Shown piece by piece: positions 26,701-39,839 of a stretch of DNA of 64,000 nt. The DNA comes from Oxyruncus cristatus (Eukaryota > Chordata > Aves > Passeriformes > Cotingidae). The stretch spans positions 432,114 through 496,113 of the forward strand of contig VXAY01005255.1 in the NCBI GenBank assembly GCA_013399855.1, read 5' to 3'. The notes beneath the pieces were generated by a model. That model was not told the origin of the DNA. It saw only the letters and a list, made by a program, of their open reading frames with translations, and did no database searches. The position numbers and the translations under genes are program-made. Positions within the stretch are counted from its first letter, which is position 1; every line of letters begins with the position of its first letter.

Positions 26701-29700
26701 TTCAGTTTAAGATTTAGGAGGCAGCTTTAAGATCTTTCCTTTTGGCACATAACCCTCAGCAGCTCAGGTCTGGCAGAGCTGTGAGGCCTTTACCCACATT
26801 CTGGGTTCCATCTTCTCTGCTGCTTTCTGGAAGGTTGGTGCAGATGTGGACGGTGAAAGCACAGTGAACATTGAGCTCTCTGCTGCTGGGCACAGATCAC
26901 TGCATTTGAAAGCATCCTCCTCTCTCACTGAAACACATGAAGGTGTGTCTGTCTTGGCCCCTTGCACCACTCAGAGCCCACTGGCAGGACCACACCTGCC
27001 CATCGTTCACATAACTTGCAATGTTGGAGAGCCTGCAAACATTTCCTACTTCGCAGAGCTGCAAGCTGGCATGCTCAGCCTGGGCAGGCAGGGCATATAC
27101 ATGGGTGTGGGGAGATGGCTGCTCTCCACTGACTTGCCAAGGAGGGCAGGTGACTAGCTCTGATGAATCACCCATTTCATAGATGTCTGAAGTCACATGA
27201 GGCAAATCCTTTTTTGTGGGCCTAAGTGACCGGCAGCATGCCACCTGCAATTCTTACCACCAGTTATCTCCCTTGGTAACACCACTACACTATCCTCTGC
27301 ATGAAAGAAACTAATACCGGTTAGCCTAAATCATTTTTCAAGCTGATACACTGTCCTTTGCTCTATATTTAATGGCTGAAGAACAGATTAGTCCAGATCA
27401 ACTTTACCTAAAATGGAAAAAGCTGGTTTCACAGTTGTCCACAGTAAAATATCCAACCTGGTCCATACTGGAGCAGCTTACCGATTTAGGTTTTCATTTG
27501 TACATTAAAATGTGGAATTTATTGTTACATACTATATACCTGGTAGAATGATAGTGGAATATTTTGGGGAAACTCCCTGTCCTCCGGATTCCTCTTCCCT
27601 GTCTCCTGCTGTGCTTGCTTTCATCTGTAGCTGCCTGCTGCTCACCCTCACACCGCCTCATCACTTCGAGGACTTGCTATTATTTTCCTCAGCTGGTGCC
27701 TCTCTTACCCCACCCTTGCTATCTATAGTTTTGGCAGTAATACAACAATATTACAGTATTTCTTGTCTTGACTTGATTAGAAATCTTAACATACCCACTT
27801 TGATTTGGTGTTACAGTGAAGATCCTCTGTTATCTGCTATACAAGATGGGCAACTTCTAATAAAACAAATTGTTTTTAACAATTACTGATCTTTTTTTCT
27901 GGCATTCCCAACATTCCCATATCTCATAGGCTTAGTCACTGTAACAAGGATTTCTAGTGAATGCATATTTCTCTATAGAAGGCAGAAAACATGACGGAAA
28001 TGTATGTAACACCCTGGCACGTGCTTAAGAAAATCAAATAGAACGGCAGATTTCCTTGTGCACACACTGATGATTTGATTTGAGTATGAATGCTAGGGAC
28101 ACAGTACAGCTGGAAATCTGTGGGTGCAGTGTGGCTCTAGCATTTATAAATAAAGCAACCTGACTTTCATAAAGGCTGTATCATTACGAAACAATGTCCT
28201 TTGAGTTGATTCAGCCTTTAGATACTATCAAAAACTTGCCTTCAAACTGACTGGAATCCCAGGGACTCTGAGGTATCTTAATAACTTTGTCACACATGAC
28301 CTCTCTCTACCCTTTCACACCTGATGCTGCCAGAAAGATTTCAGTGATTTTGAAGACAGGTGCTTCATTTGCAGTATAATAGTTTACTACCAAACTTCAA
28401 TCTGCTGGTTTGCACAAACCACTGCACAACTTTATCACTGTTGCCCCCTGGTACTCATGATAAGCCAAACCGTCCCTTACTGGAGGAAATTGTTCATTCT
28501 CTGTCTTGCCTTGAAAGAATAAATTTTTAGCTTCGGCTTATCCTAGTGTATTCAGCTTGCTAAGCTATTTACTGTCTTTTAAATGTGCTGGCAAAATATT
28601 TGTTAGATTTTTGAAGTCTTCGGGTACCCAAACAATTGAAGCATCTTCACTGTAAACTTCTGTCACTATGTGTGTATCAGGTGTGCTCCAAATGTCTCTC
28701 CACATTCAGTGTGTTTACAATGCTGCAAAATTAATGCCTGAACCCAAAGCACATTTTAGTTAGGGTTTTACATGCTCTTATTTCAAACACTCCATTGAAA
28801 ATTTCCCCTGCAGTGCAAATCAATCTACTCATTCTTTCATTCTTTCACTCTCTCACTCCTCCTGTCTCACCATTTATGCCTCATTATCCTTGCTCATTTT
28901 CTATCTTGCACTTAGCATTCCTACTCCTAAGAACAGATGAATGGGGTGGACCATCTTGGTCACTTTGGTCCCTTCTATATCAACATCTATCTTTTAAGCT
29001 GCTTGAGTCCCACCAATACTCCAGCTTTAAATCTCTTCCAGATCCTCACTGTTCTCACATTTAGGAACTTTGTTCCCTTTTCTAAACTAGAATTATGAAT
29101 GGCTAGCTTAGTCTCCTTCATTTGCCTCTTGTACTAGCATTGGGAAAAAAACCAACCAGCTTACTTTCTCACTTCTGCTCTATATGCTTCCATATGCTTC
29201 CCAGACTCTTTACCTGTATTGGCATTCCTCATTTCTCTATAAACTACTAGATTTTTTCAGTGCCCTGTCCCGGGGGTTCACAGACCAAAGGATATTAGCA
29301 GGCAGATGTAAGTGGGAGCATAGGGGACTTTCTACACATTTTAACTAGAATCATCCTGTGATGGGAAGAGATAGGAAAATGTCATGGCAAATAATGAGAT
29401 GATTCCTCACTGGAATAAGAAACCAGTTCTCTTCTTTCCACTCACCTAAAAAAGAACCCCTCAGTTCAAGGGCAAGCTGTAAACAAGATTGACTTCCAAA
29501 AAGGGGAAGAAGCACATCGCTGACAATGAACTTGGGAAAGAACAAGAGGTGTGAGACCATCTTCTTTATTTGCTGAGGAAGACAGGAAGCACTTCCATGC
29601 ATCTCATGCCTCATACTCCTCCTTTCATTATAGTCTCTTCAGTATGGGCATGGTGCCTGATAGCATGCTTTCGTGCTTGTGCAAGCAGGCTACCTGGAAA

Positions 29701-32700
29701 GAAATTCATGTGATCTAGGTAAGGTAATACTACCCCACGGCAGTGAAGAATCAGCAATGTTTGTATCTTTTATCCTCCATTCCAGAAGACACAAACACCG
29801 TGTGGGTACCTGGGAGTGGCAAACCTTGATGTGCTGCGCCTATCTTAAAAACAAAGGTCATGGAGACCTGCTATATTTTCTTTTTATTATTATTTTTTAT
29901 TTTCAATTCTGATGGACCTGATACGCACTGTTCCAAGTAGCATTGCTTCTTCAGTGACAAGATCACCTCCATTAACACCTGATCATGCTACATGTGGCGA
30001 ATGGAAGACAGAAATTTGCAGGGACGGAGAAGTTTCTGTTTGCTTCTGTCAGTTTGGAAACACTTCTAGTTAAGTATAGAGCTAAAGAAAACTAAAAGGA
30101 AGAAATAAAATTAAAAGCTGCAGAATGGTATGTGCATATTCAGCAACTACCCTTCTTGCAAGACTGCACGTGGCAGATTCGGGAAGCAGCAGTGGATGAC
30201 TAAGTAGAGAAAACATGTACAACTCAAAAACACGGGTGCGCTGTTGAAGACAACCAGTTGCTGTCTCCTATTGGAAACGTGACTCTCTTTCCTCAAGGCC
30301 TGAAACTAGATTTTTAAACATGGGCACTGCACATCCAGATGAGATGCCCAGCTTTTCATTATCACTCTATGGCTAGCATTTTAGTCCTACAGATATTACA
30401 GTTTGGGTAGATCTATGCGCAGTGACAGTAGCCTCCTATTCCCATGCCTTCCTTCTCCACTTCAGTGCTCCTACAGGATGGGATTCACAGTTTATCCAGT
30501 GCATCCTATTTGTTATGGAGATTGTGGGGCAAGGGGTAAAAAGCCTTCATATACATCACTTCCACCATGCCATTCAAGCCCTTTCCCATTTTCCTATTAA
30601 GCGTATCCACGTCTTTAATATGGATCCCACTTCTATAGCTTGAATTTTTGCTTCTCCCTGCCATCGCACATCAGTCACATTTTTCTTAGCTCCCCTCCTG
30701 TCTCTTGCTTTTACCCCTAAAGTTTTAGTTTATCCCCATTTGCCCTTTATTATGCCTCCCTTCATCCCTACTACATAGTGCCTGTTTTTTCATTTCATGT
30801 CATCTCCCTGCAGTGTCCTCACCCAAAAGTGTAATTACTTCTTTCTAAGTTCACAACAGATGGACTAAGGGGCCCATGGGCTATAAGTCAGTCCCAAGAT
30901 GTAGGCTGCACAGTTCTGACACGCAGGACTTAAGGACTTACCTTAAAAACTGCAGGAGCAATTTAAAGGGTGTCTAGAAATTTAAAATACTTCTCTTTGG
31001 GTAAATGTACAATGCAATGCTGTATGGATGCAATTGAGCCTGCTCTAAATCCAGCTCTTCTGTCCAGTGCTCTGTCCTGCCTTGATTGCCTGACTTCTAG
31101 TCAGGAACAGGTGGAATCCCCCCCTCATGCCACTATACTGCTGCTGATACCAGAGGCAACTCTTCTATGGCTAACTGATTTACCTGTGGCTTTTGCAGAC
31201 ATACTATCAAGATTTTTTTTTTTTTTTTAATTTTTAGGAGGCCCTTGAAGGGTGAGAACTACATACACCTGAAAACAGTATTTATAATATTTTACTTTGA
31301 CTTATTTTTATGCTTTATATGTTCTGTGCTGATTGACTGGTTTTAGGTGTATGTGGTCTTTTGTGGTTTTTTAGACAATCGTTGTAAATGATGTGTCTAA
31401 GGGCAGCATTCACTCAGGTTCAGTCCAGCTTGCTTTTGTTCTTTTCCTTACCCCTTGCAACAGATTCCTGTCTCTCTTTGAAAGGGAGTCAACAGGAAGC
31501 ATGACACTCAGGGGAAGGATGTGTGACAGCATTAAACTTCCTGGTGAAGCTTCATTCTTTGTACTATCATAGCCATAAGCATCGGTGCCATAAGTATCCT
31601 TACCTATTGATCCTGGGTATGGCTATGAGACACTGTCTCTTTCTTAATACATTAGCAGTTAGATTAGATGCACCATGTACAATGCTTTGCATGGATAAAG
31701 AATTTTTGCAAATTCATGTTAAATGTGGTTTTAATTATCTAAAAGAAAAAAAAGATTATGCTAAAGAGGGTTTTTTTTCTTAAATGGAAGACAGAAAAAG
31801 AGTGGATTATGTTTTTATTATTGTTGAAAAGGAATCATCAAAAAACACACACCAAGAGTTTCATGTTCTAAGCACTGCTAAGGAAAAATTTAGAGAAATA
31901 TATAGAGAAAATGCTGACAATGCTGATTTTTAGCCATTAGAAAAAGTGATCAAATATATCTATTGATAGGTGAAATACTGGAGTCAGGACAAAGTCATGC
32001 TGGCTAATGCAGTCTCAGACCCATGTTGCAATGCATTCTCCAATTAATGATATAATAACATGCTTTCCACCCATCAATATTACTTTGTCATTCAGCCTAA
32101 AGGTCAGATTACAGAATGGCTCCTGATTTAATTTTATCATCCCTGTACAAGGATTGAATTCCCACTTCCAAGTTACTAGGATCCCCGCCTCCTTTATTAG
32201 TCAGCTCTGCCCCATTCAGCAGGCAGCATCTGGAGAATACATTCCTCATTTTCCACACAAGTTGCAGAGCGGACAACGGCCAAGGCAGGGCTTTGACTTG
32301 AACAAGGAACAACGTTTATGTGGTGTGCAGGGAGCATTTTATTTTCCTAAGAACTTTACCTAAGACAGTCAGTTGATCATGAAGTCTGTGGGAGCCAGAA
32401 GTAGCTTTGCATTTGTCAGCCTTTGCCCCTGGGCTTGTCAGGCGGTTCTATAAACCCTGCAGTTCAAAGCATTGTGAGGAATGTTTTCTTGCAACACATT
32501 TTGTTTAGCATAGCCAAGCCTTGAGTGAAGGCTTCTGGCACACCATATGCATAGAAAGTTTCAGCACATATCACTTTTTTAAAAAAAACTTCTAATTACT
32601 ACATTTACAGACATTTAGGCATGAGAATGGATGTAGTTTTTCTGTCTAGTGCAAAAAAATTACCTGAGTGAGGAATTTTAGGTATTGGATAAAAAAAATT

Positions 32701-33455
32701 CTGTTGCTGGAAGCAGCATAACAAATTAACAGACTGACCAGTTTGATTTTTGGGCATCTCCTTATAAATCCATTGCCCTTACACTTTCAAAAGAAATTTT
32801 TTAAGCCCCTCACCAAAAAATGTGGGTCCCTGCAGAAGCTTGCACTATGGCAGTCATGGTGTCTGAAAGGATCCTGAGAATATTTAGTATCTACTATTTT
32901 TAATGATATAATGGGAAAATGTTTCATGCCTGAGAAATAAATGCCTTTTCTATACCTCAGGGCAAGAATTGTGCAATCCCAAATAACTTGCCAAGCCTAG
33001 GCTAGTCTTTAAACCCTTGGTTCCAACTGTATGAGAAGCTGGAACTCCAGGAAGTCGTGTTCCCATCCCAACTGCATGCCTTGTAAGGAACTTTTCTTAC
33101 CTGTCACTGTTTAGCAATCCCAGAGAGCTGAAGCCAATGCTTTGGTGTGCTGCAAGATGGCCTGTGGGTGTGTCTTTCCATCCGGACATCAATATGTAGA
33201 TAAGGCTGATCTGTAGATCCTATACAGTCACCAATCTATTATCACTCCATGATTGCATGGTAAATCAGAGCAAAACAGGGAAAGTGCAGAGCTCAGCACT
33301 ATCTCTCAGCTGAAACTGCACTCACAAACTACAGACCAAATACTGCAAATACAGACCTGGGGTTCTGGCTATCTGACATCAGCGGGAGCTTTTTAATATT
33401 ATGTTCAGGTTTATGGTGCACATCTTTTTGTATATTTTACTACACTAGAATAATT
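20756..33455. other. Long gene-free stretch
   Basis: No exon or RNA gene was recognised. It is AT-rich, with T runs at 25509-25523 and 31213-31228. Parts of 21.2-21.5, 24.6-25.0, 25.2-25.6 and 26.4-26.7 kb are rich in TAATTA/ATTTA-type motifs and look like unique, non-repeat DNA. Around 26.76-27.25 kb G+C rises and both strands have open frames of 100-117 codons without recognisable domains. It could be intergenic or intronic. Confidence 0.4.
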
Positions 33456-33461
33456 TTTAGT

Positions 33462-33862
33462 TTGGCTTCTCTGGGAGAAGAATGAAGGAATTGGGTCTGT
33501 TCAGCCTCAAGAAGAGATGACTGAGAAGGGACCTCATCAGTCTGTATAAATATCTAAAGGGGGGTGCCAAGAGAATGGAGCCAGGCTCTTCTCAGTGCTG
33601 CCAACCATTAGGACATGAGGCAATGGGCAGAGTTTCACCTGAGCATATGGAAGAACTTCTTTCCTGTGTGAGTGACCATGCACTGAAACAGATTGTCCAG
33701 AGCGGTTGTGGAGTCTTCCTCCCTGGGTATACTCAAGAACTGTCTGGACACGTCCTGTGCCATGTGCTCTAGGACAACTCTGCTTGAGCAGGGAGGTTGG
33801 ACCAGATGATCCACTGTGGTCCCTGCCAACCTGACGCATCCTGTGGTTCTGTGTGATTCTGG
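33462..33862 (+). mobile_element. CR1 LINE, 5'-truncated, copy A
   Basis: It starts near CTGGGAGAAGAATGAAGGAA, continues through CTCATCAGTCTGTATAAATA (the CR1 3' region) and ends with GGTTCTGTGTGATTCTG, the terminal repeat of CR1. It is a short 3' piece of the ORF2 C-terminus and 3' UTR, with no intact reading frame. The same segment occurs in copy B at 34.63 kb. Confidence 0.85.
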
Positions 33863-34117
33863 GAGCACAGCAACTCCCCAGCCAGGGTGCATTGTTCCTC
33901 TGACTTAAGGACAAGCGTGACTGCTCTTGGTATAAATATTGTCAACGGCTTAGCCTAAATTAAGAATTAACGAGAACAGAAAGCTTGAATCTGCTATATA
34001 TAGATTTCTGCGACTGAGTTGGCCCGTGTATTTCTGGCTCCCAAATGAATGAATGCACGGCGTTGTCCCGGCGCCTGTTGACAATGGATTTACTCGATAT
34101 GGATATCCCCGCGGCAG

Positions 34118-34194
34118 CAGCAGCAGCGGCCGGGCCAGCGGCAGGCGCGGTGGCAAGGGCGGGGGTGGACAGCAGCAGCGGCCGGGCCAGCGGC
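34118..34194. repeat. 25-bp direct repeat in G+C-rich DNA
   Basis: CAGCAGCAGCGGCCGGGCCA plus GCGGC occurs at 34118-34142 and again at 34170-34194, 52 bp apart start to start. The first copy is preceded by an extra CAG. This is a local duplication in the CpG island next to the gap. Confidence 0.8.
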
Positions 34195-34258
34195 CCCGGA
34201 GCCGCCCGTGCCCGCGCCCTGTGCCGTCCCGCAGGCCGCCCTCGGGCCGCTCTGCCCT

Positions 34259-34332
34259 NNNNNNNNNNNNNNNNNNNNNNNNNNNNNNNNNNNNNNNNNN
34301 NNNNNNNNNNNNNNNNNNNNNNNNNNNNNNNN
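34259..34332. other. Assembly gap (74 N)
   Basis: A run of N inside the most G+C-rich part of the window. The true missing length is unknown. Reading frames drawn across it have no meaning. Confidence 0.98.
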
Positions 34333-34627
34333 GGCTGGGGGAGGAGAGGCGGAGGCGGCGGCCCCAGGTCCCGCTGGCAGCGGCAGCGCGGCCTCGGCGC
34401 TGGCGGGGGGTGTGCCGCTGAGCCGTGGTCCTTCACCCCAGAGGCCCCGGCTTCCCTCCCCGCCCCGTTTCCATGCGGCGTATCCGGGGACGCGGCCGGT
34501 TACCTCAGGTGGCCGCTGCGAGGGCGCAGCGCCGGTGAGTGGCACGGCCGTGCCTCACGCTGGCCCTTGCTCTGCACCCCCTGCTTCCTCAGGCCCCGCT
34601 GGGGTTTTGACCCCTCTGACCTGTTTG

Positions 34628-34963
34628 AGAGGGAACCTCATCAGTGTGTATAAATATCTAAAGGGGGATGCCAAGAGAATGGAGCCAGGCTCTTCTCGGT
34701 GCTGCCAACAACTAGGACAGGAGGCAACGGGAAGAAAGTGATGCACAGGAGCATGTGGAAGAGCTTCTTTCCTGTGTGAGTGACCATGCACTGGAACAGA
34801 TTGTCCAGAGGGGTTGTGGAATCTCCCTTCTGGAGATATTCCAGAATTGTCTGGATGTAATCCTGTGCCATGTGTTCTAGGACCTCCCTGCTTGAGCAGG
34901 GAGGTTGGACCACATGACCCACTGTGGTCCCTTCCAACCTTTCATGTTCTGTGATTCTGTGAG
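34628..34963 (+). mobile_element. CR1 LINE, 5'-truncated, copy B
   Basis: It runs from GAGGGAACCTCATCAGTGTG to TTCTGTGATTCTGTG, a CR1 3' end on the + strand. It shares long near-identical runs with copy A at 33.46 kb, for example TATAAATATCTAAAGGGG and CAAGAGAATGGAGCCAGGCT, but begins further downstream in the element and differs at scattered bases. The two look like separate insertions of related CR1s on either side of the CpG island, although a segmental duplication is possible. Confidence 0.85.
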
Positions 34964-37900
34964 TCCGTTTCTGCAGTGGGCAGCCACCCACCTCAGCCCC
35001 CCACACTCATTTCACCAGGGGTTCAGCATTTCGGATGGTGTGTGGTGGCTTCTTGGACTATAGGGCGTGTGGGCTTTCCCGAGGCATTCCCACCTGTGAG
35101 GGGCAGCCAGGTGGAATGGCCTCGGCAAACACTGCCATCCACACAAACTCTGTGTTAGAAACTCTAAGCAGATGCTGGGTGAAGGTTTTTGTGGTTTGTT
35201 TGTGCTGGCCAGAGCAGGAAGCATAGAGGTGCCCACATGAACTCTGATTCATCATTTGAAAATAACCTGTTTGGATTCTGATCTTGGGCTGAAAGTTATC
35301 CCAGCTATCATTGGTTTTGAACTTGCTGTTTCCAAGACTTGAGGTAAAACTTGCAGTTTCCATTGAAAGTTGCTTTGTCTCCTTTCAAATACTCCTTTTC
35401 ATGCAGAGGCAATTTCACATCCAGGTGCTGTTCAAGCAGCTGAGGGTGGACACTTGGGTATCTGGAAAATGTGATGGCACCTGGGATTTGTTTTCTGATG
35501 CAGGCTCCTGCCTGAAATGTGTCTCAGCTACTACTGTGAGAGTGTTGTGGCACTCTTTCTGCGTTCTGAGAGAGAAACGGCACAAGCTTGGTGGCTTGCT
35601 ATGGCCATTCACTAAGGCTGTTTTCTGCCATGGCTCCCCTGTGACAAGGGCTCCTTTTTACTGTGTGATTCCAAGTCTAGGTTAGTCAGGGGCTGTGCTG
35701 CTGGGGAGCATCTTCTGCACAACACCTAGGGAGTTAGGGTGCAGAACAGAGTCCCGTTTTTTTAAAGTTCTCCCTGCTTTTTACACTGTTCCTGTCCTTC
35801 TGCATGAACAGGACAAAGACTGGAATGGTTTATATGTTTCCATATGGGTATTTAAACCCATATAAGAGGAATAAATAGCATGTTCCATTCTGTAATAAAG
35901 AAAGAGGGAGGAGACTAAGTCCTTGGGTTAATATTTTATCCCATTTTTCCTTTTCTTGTGGGAAAAACTGCTTGACAACAATAGCTAACAGCTGTGCCTG
36001 CTAGTGATTCATAAATATCCCTCCTTCATTCCTCTTATTTATTAAAAGAAGAACCAAGGAAATGGCAGAGCATGATGTCTCAAAGCAGTACACTCAGCCG
36101 ATATATGCTACCTTGCTTTGTCTGGCGTTTTGTTTTCCATTCATGTGCTGTGTCTTATTCACAGCTGGGCCTTATACCACATTCATGTACATGTATACAC
36201 ACATAATGCTTTTTCTTTGTGAATCACCTTGTAGTCTTAAAGGCAAAGTTATGAATCTCTTCACAAAATTGTGTCACAGATACTCCCGGGTTTAGTCATA
36301 AATTGGATAATAGCAAAGGTAAGGTATACTGCAAAGCAATAATAGAATACAATACAACCGGCTGGCAGCAGGCCAAAACACCACACTCATTTTTCTAGTA
36401 TATTGTCTCTTTTTGATTATAATTTAGAGTGAAGAAAGGGAAATGATACTACCAATTTCCTACTTTCTCTTTTTTGAGTATGGGGCTCACTGTCAAATTT
36501 GACTTCAGCCTTTCTTGACATGGGGAGTAGCTATTCTGTTTACTTTATACTATTATTTTTCTTGAGAAAAATATTGATCTCATAAGGAAAATCTTGATCT
36601 CATCCTTCTGCAGTTTATTATTGCCTGGACCTGTGGAGCTCATCTCCAGTTCATATTGACCTGTGCACGGCAATATTTTCAATTTCTTAAAACATAATAA
36701 TTCCTCAGGGTTTAAGAAGAAAGCAAAGAGGAGCTGCCAATCAAGAGATCTGTCATGACTGCCAGTACATCTAAGAGAATTGCCTGGAGTGACTGTGAGT
36801 ATTTCAGCACTATTTTTGCATAGATTCCATGATTTCCCAGATGACTTCCAGTTTCCTTTGAAAATTTGTGGTGTGCATGCTGCTAGCTGTATATAAGCCA
36901 TTCTGAAGCTGTGCCACTCTTTCCTGGGCTGTATGTGTGGTGCTGTGCTTGCCTTTATGTGTTTTTGAAGAAGGAAACTGGGAATGGTTGTTCAAGTGAC
37001 TACAAACAATGCCTAACTATATATAGAGCTCGAGGAGCTGCAAACCTTCACCTGCCTCTGTCTAGAGTTTAACATCTGTTGCTGCTGCTTCTGTGTGGAG
37101 CAAAGGAGAAGTGCTGGTAAAATGCCAACCTCCACAGGCATGCCAGCCCAGCACCTTGCTTGTAGGACTGATGACTGTGAAAGAGCTGGTGCCACTCTAC
37201 ACTGTGTAGAAGCCCTCTGTCACTGAAAGATGATTTCTGAAGATAGAGTCTCATTTCCTGTATGTAGTGTTAACTGAGGAACTATCTAATGAACCTTTGT
37301 AATCAGGTCAGTTGTTATAGTATTTGATCTTAGCAGAGAGTTCTGATCATATTCCATACTAGACTGAAGGTTATTTTGTAGTTATTAGAGATAAAAGTAC
37401 CCTTCTTTGTATTTTGGACCAGTTTGATGCATGCAGTACATTTACAGGCAACTTACAGTACATAGGTAATGGAGAACTAGGATATACCAGATGATGCTGG
37501 GGAAAATGAATAGAAAATTCAAAAGTCCACACCAAGTACACTTAGATACAACAAGGGTATTTAATCAACTAGAGCCAGCTTAACTCATGCAGAGTATTTT
37601 GGGGATGAATAGCAAGTACCAAGGTCCTCCTAGAACCTCTGTGCTGAGAAACAGAGGCATTACTGTTGTCATTGCTTCCATTTCTGCCTCAGCCACTCTA
37701 TGCTCTGGGCTGTCTCTGCTGCCAAATGCAAGCGGAGCTGGCCCAGCCAACTCTACATTGGTGCTGAGATGTGTTCCATGGCCCGTAGAACTTAAAATGG
37801 AAATGGACCTTCATTTCCATGATTTCCTGTGCATGCACATAATATGTCACAGCCCAGAGCAGATACTGCCAGAACCATCATTTACACTTGACAAAAATTG

Positions 37901-38425
37901 TGTGAGGAGAGGGAGTTTCACCAGCCTTGCAATAAAGTCAGGATCTGCTGCAGGCATTGCTGTTGCTTATGGTAGGACTTCAACATAAATTTGCTAGGAA
38001 TTCTGTGTTTATATTGCATAATGCTACTAAATGTATATGTAGTGATGGCCTGACAATCTTTCGATGACTATTACGCGTTGTGATTCCCAAGGCTTAGGAG
38101 AGATGTCTTAGGAGCATTTGGCAAACCAGACTTAGATTTCAGGGCTTGAATTTCAGCATACTAGAGACATTTTCTTTAATAAACTGAAGATAAATGTATA
38201 TGAATAGATAAAAAGATATAACAGCAAGTAGATATGTTGAACTGAGAGCAGCTTTCCAGATTAAGAATGATGTTTATTATAAAAAAAGAAAACAGGAGGG
38301 GAGCTATATGTGTACAGAGGGCTGTGGAATATAGGTGAAGAAAGGAGATAATTAATTTCATTTGTTTTTGGAACTGTTTGGTTAAAGTATAAATGTTGCA
38401 TTTCCCTCATTTATCTTTACAACAG
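34964..38425. other. Probable 5' intron of VWA3B; first coding exon not found
   Basis: An upstream VWA3B exon ending in phase 1 is expected somewhere before 38426. I found no convincing Met-containing exon with a good donor here. An open frame at 37587-37988 contains TTATG|GTAGGA with the right phase, but its protein does not look like the family and the donor is weak. No interspersed repeat was recognised. Confidence 0.35.
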
Positions 38426-38644
38426 ATGCCTTTGATTCAAAGCACAGACAAGATCTTGAAGATTCCCATGAGGCCCACAAGAAGGAATCAAAAGAGAAGG
38501 AAAGGAGACTGGCAGTCAGTCAGTGGAGCACAGATGTACAATCCCTCGTTTCATCTTCTGAATGGCTTCAACATTATGGGCTCAAAAGAAACAAATTGTC
38601 CCTCTCCCAGATTTTGTCACAGATTGGATTCCAGCACAGTAAAG
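38426..38644 (+). CDS. VWA3B: VWA3B exon (first identifiable): charged N-terminus and first WLQxYGLK module
   Basis: 219 nt between acceptor TTTACAACAG and donor AAAG|GTATAA. It enters with two bases of a codon and leaves in phase 1. It encodes a charged stretch (HRQDLEDSHEAHKKESKEKE) followed by SSSEWLQHYGLKRNKLSLSQ and ILSQIGFQHSK, which matches the N-terminal region of VWA3B as I know it. VWA3B is a large protein (about 1,290 residues in human) with a VWA domain. It is linked to a recessive spinocerebellar ataxia in human, and its molecular role is poorly defined. There is no Met in this frame, so at least one 5' exon is missing. The ATG at the exon's first base is in another frame. Confidence 0.88.
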
Positions 38645-39839
38645 GTATAAAACAAATCAATAATAGTATACCAAACCCCCTAACTTTGAGTAGTCTGTAG
38701 GGTCACACTAATTTTTCACCCCAGTGTACACATTGCAGATTTTTGCGTTGTCTCTTATGATAATGGCAGAACGGGAAGCTGTATCCATGATTGCTGATGT
38801 TGCCAGTTCAGAGAACTGAGACACTCCATCTCCCTTTGATATGAGAAGGACTTAGGATCTGAGAAGGGCTTTCCTTACTCGACTGTACTGCTGCTTTACC
38901 TGGGCTGCCTTTCATATCCTGTCCAATTTATCTGTAGTGGGCAGTAGCTCATGCTGCTGAGGCTGCTAGTATTTTTCCTGCAAATAGCATGTGATAAGAT
39001 CTCTATCTTCACATTGCAAATATAATGTATGTCATTCCATAATCTGCAATCTACTATTGACCATCAGGGTTAGCTAACCTGCTTGGGAATAGTGTAGTAT
39101 TTACAGGTATTCAGCTTTAAGGAAACAGTTAAATTTAATTAGAATTCAGTCTGCTTTTCATGCAAAGTCAGGCTATAGAAAAATGTTCCTTTGCAGTTAT
39201 CTGACAGCTGGAGGGGAAGAGTTTGCTAATAATTATTAACCGCTGCCATAATGGTGCTTTGCAGAGCATGGTAAGATATTCCTTTCTTTGAACAGCTTGC
39301 TGCCTGAGAAGCAGGAATTGTAATGTATTGCAATTGTTCTAGGTTGCATAATTTAAGACTTTGGCTGGCCTGTGTCCGTGGGGCATTCAGAGATCACCAG
39401 TGCAGTTCCTGAAATCGTGTATGCTGCAGACGAAGAAGAAGCTGTTAAGCAGAATGAAAGTTGTAACAGTGTTAGGAGCAGAACGTACTGGCTTGGCAAG
39501 GCAGCATGCTGTACAGATAGCAGCTTTATGACGTTAAATGTTCCCACCCCTAATGTTTTCCTATCAGTGGTGATCCTGTAGAAGATTTCTAGCTACTGAA
39601 AGAGCAGAATGCAACCTTTTCCTTAGATGCACTCAATTCTGCACCCATTTAGTTGTGTAAGAGAACAGCATTATCTGTACCAGATTTTGTATTTTGTTTG
39701 ACAGACAAATATTTGCAAGTCCTGTTGTGAGGTTGCCTAAACCACTCATTTACTCAAGTCCCATGTAGCCTTTTGGCCTATAAATAATTAGATGTGGGGT
39801 TTTCCCCCACTTCTGACTAAACTATCAGGGAGCAGCAAA

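Larger units (their letters stand above)
33960..34620. promoter_or_regulatory. CpG island with assembly gap; candidate VWA3B promoter
   Basis: From about 34040 the DNA becomes very G+C- and CpG-rich, with a CAG run and a 25-bp direct repeat before an N gap, and continues G+C-rich to about 34620. CAGCGCCG|GTGAGT (junction 34534/34535) is a strong + strand splice-donor match, so a 5' exon may end there. The island is about 3.9 kb upstream of the first VWA3B exon I can identify and has the right orientation to be its promoter. An upstream ATG at 34473 would end in phase 2 at that donor, which does not join the exon at 38426 (it needs phase 1). So this exon is either non-coding or followed by another exon. 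Confidence 0.5.

Noticed and set aside
26846..27250. Overlapping 103- and 117-codon open frames on opposite strands
   Set aside because: G+C-rich patch with no family resemblance; open on both strands argues for composition rather than coding.
34473..34534. ATG exon ending at the strong donor as VWA3B first coding exon
   Set aside because: It ends in phase 2, whereas the exon at 38426 requires a preceding phase-1 end, so they cannot be joined directly.
34045..34653. Long open frames on both strands across the CpG island (up to 202 codons)
   Set aside because: They run through the N gap and owe their length to G+C-rich, stop-poor sequence; no recognised protein.
37587..37972. Open frame ending TTATG|GTAGGA as the missing VWA3B N-terminal exon
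   Set aside because: The phase fits, but the donor is weak, the protein does not resemble the family, and 100+ residues is longer than expected for the missing N-terminus.
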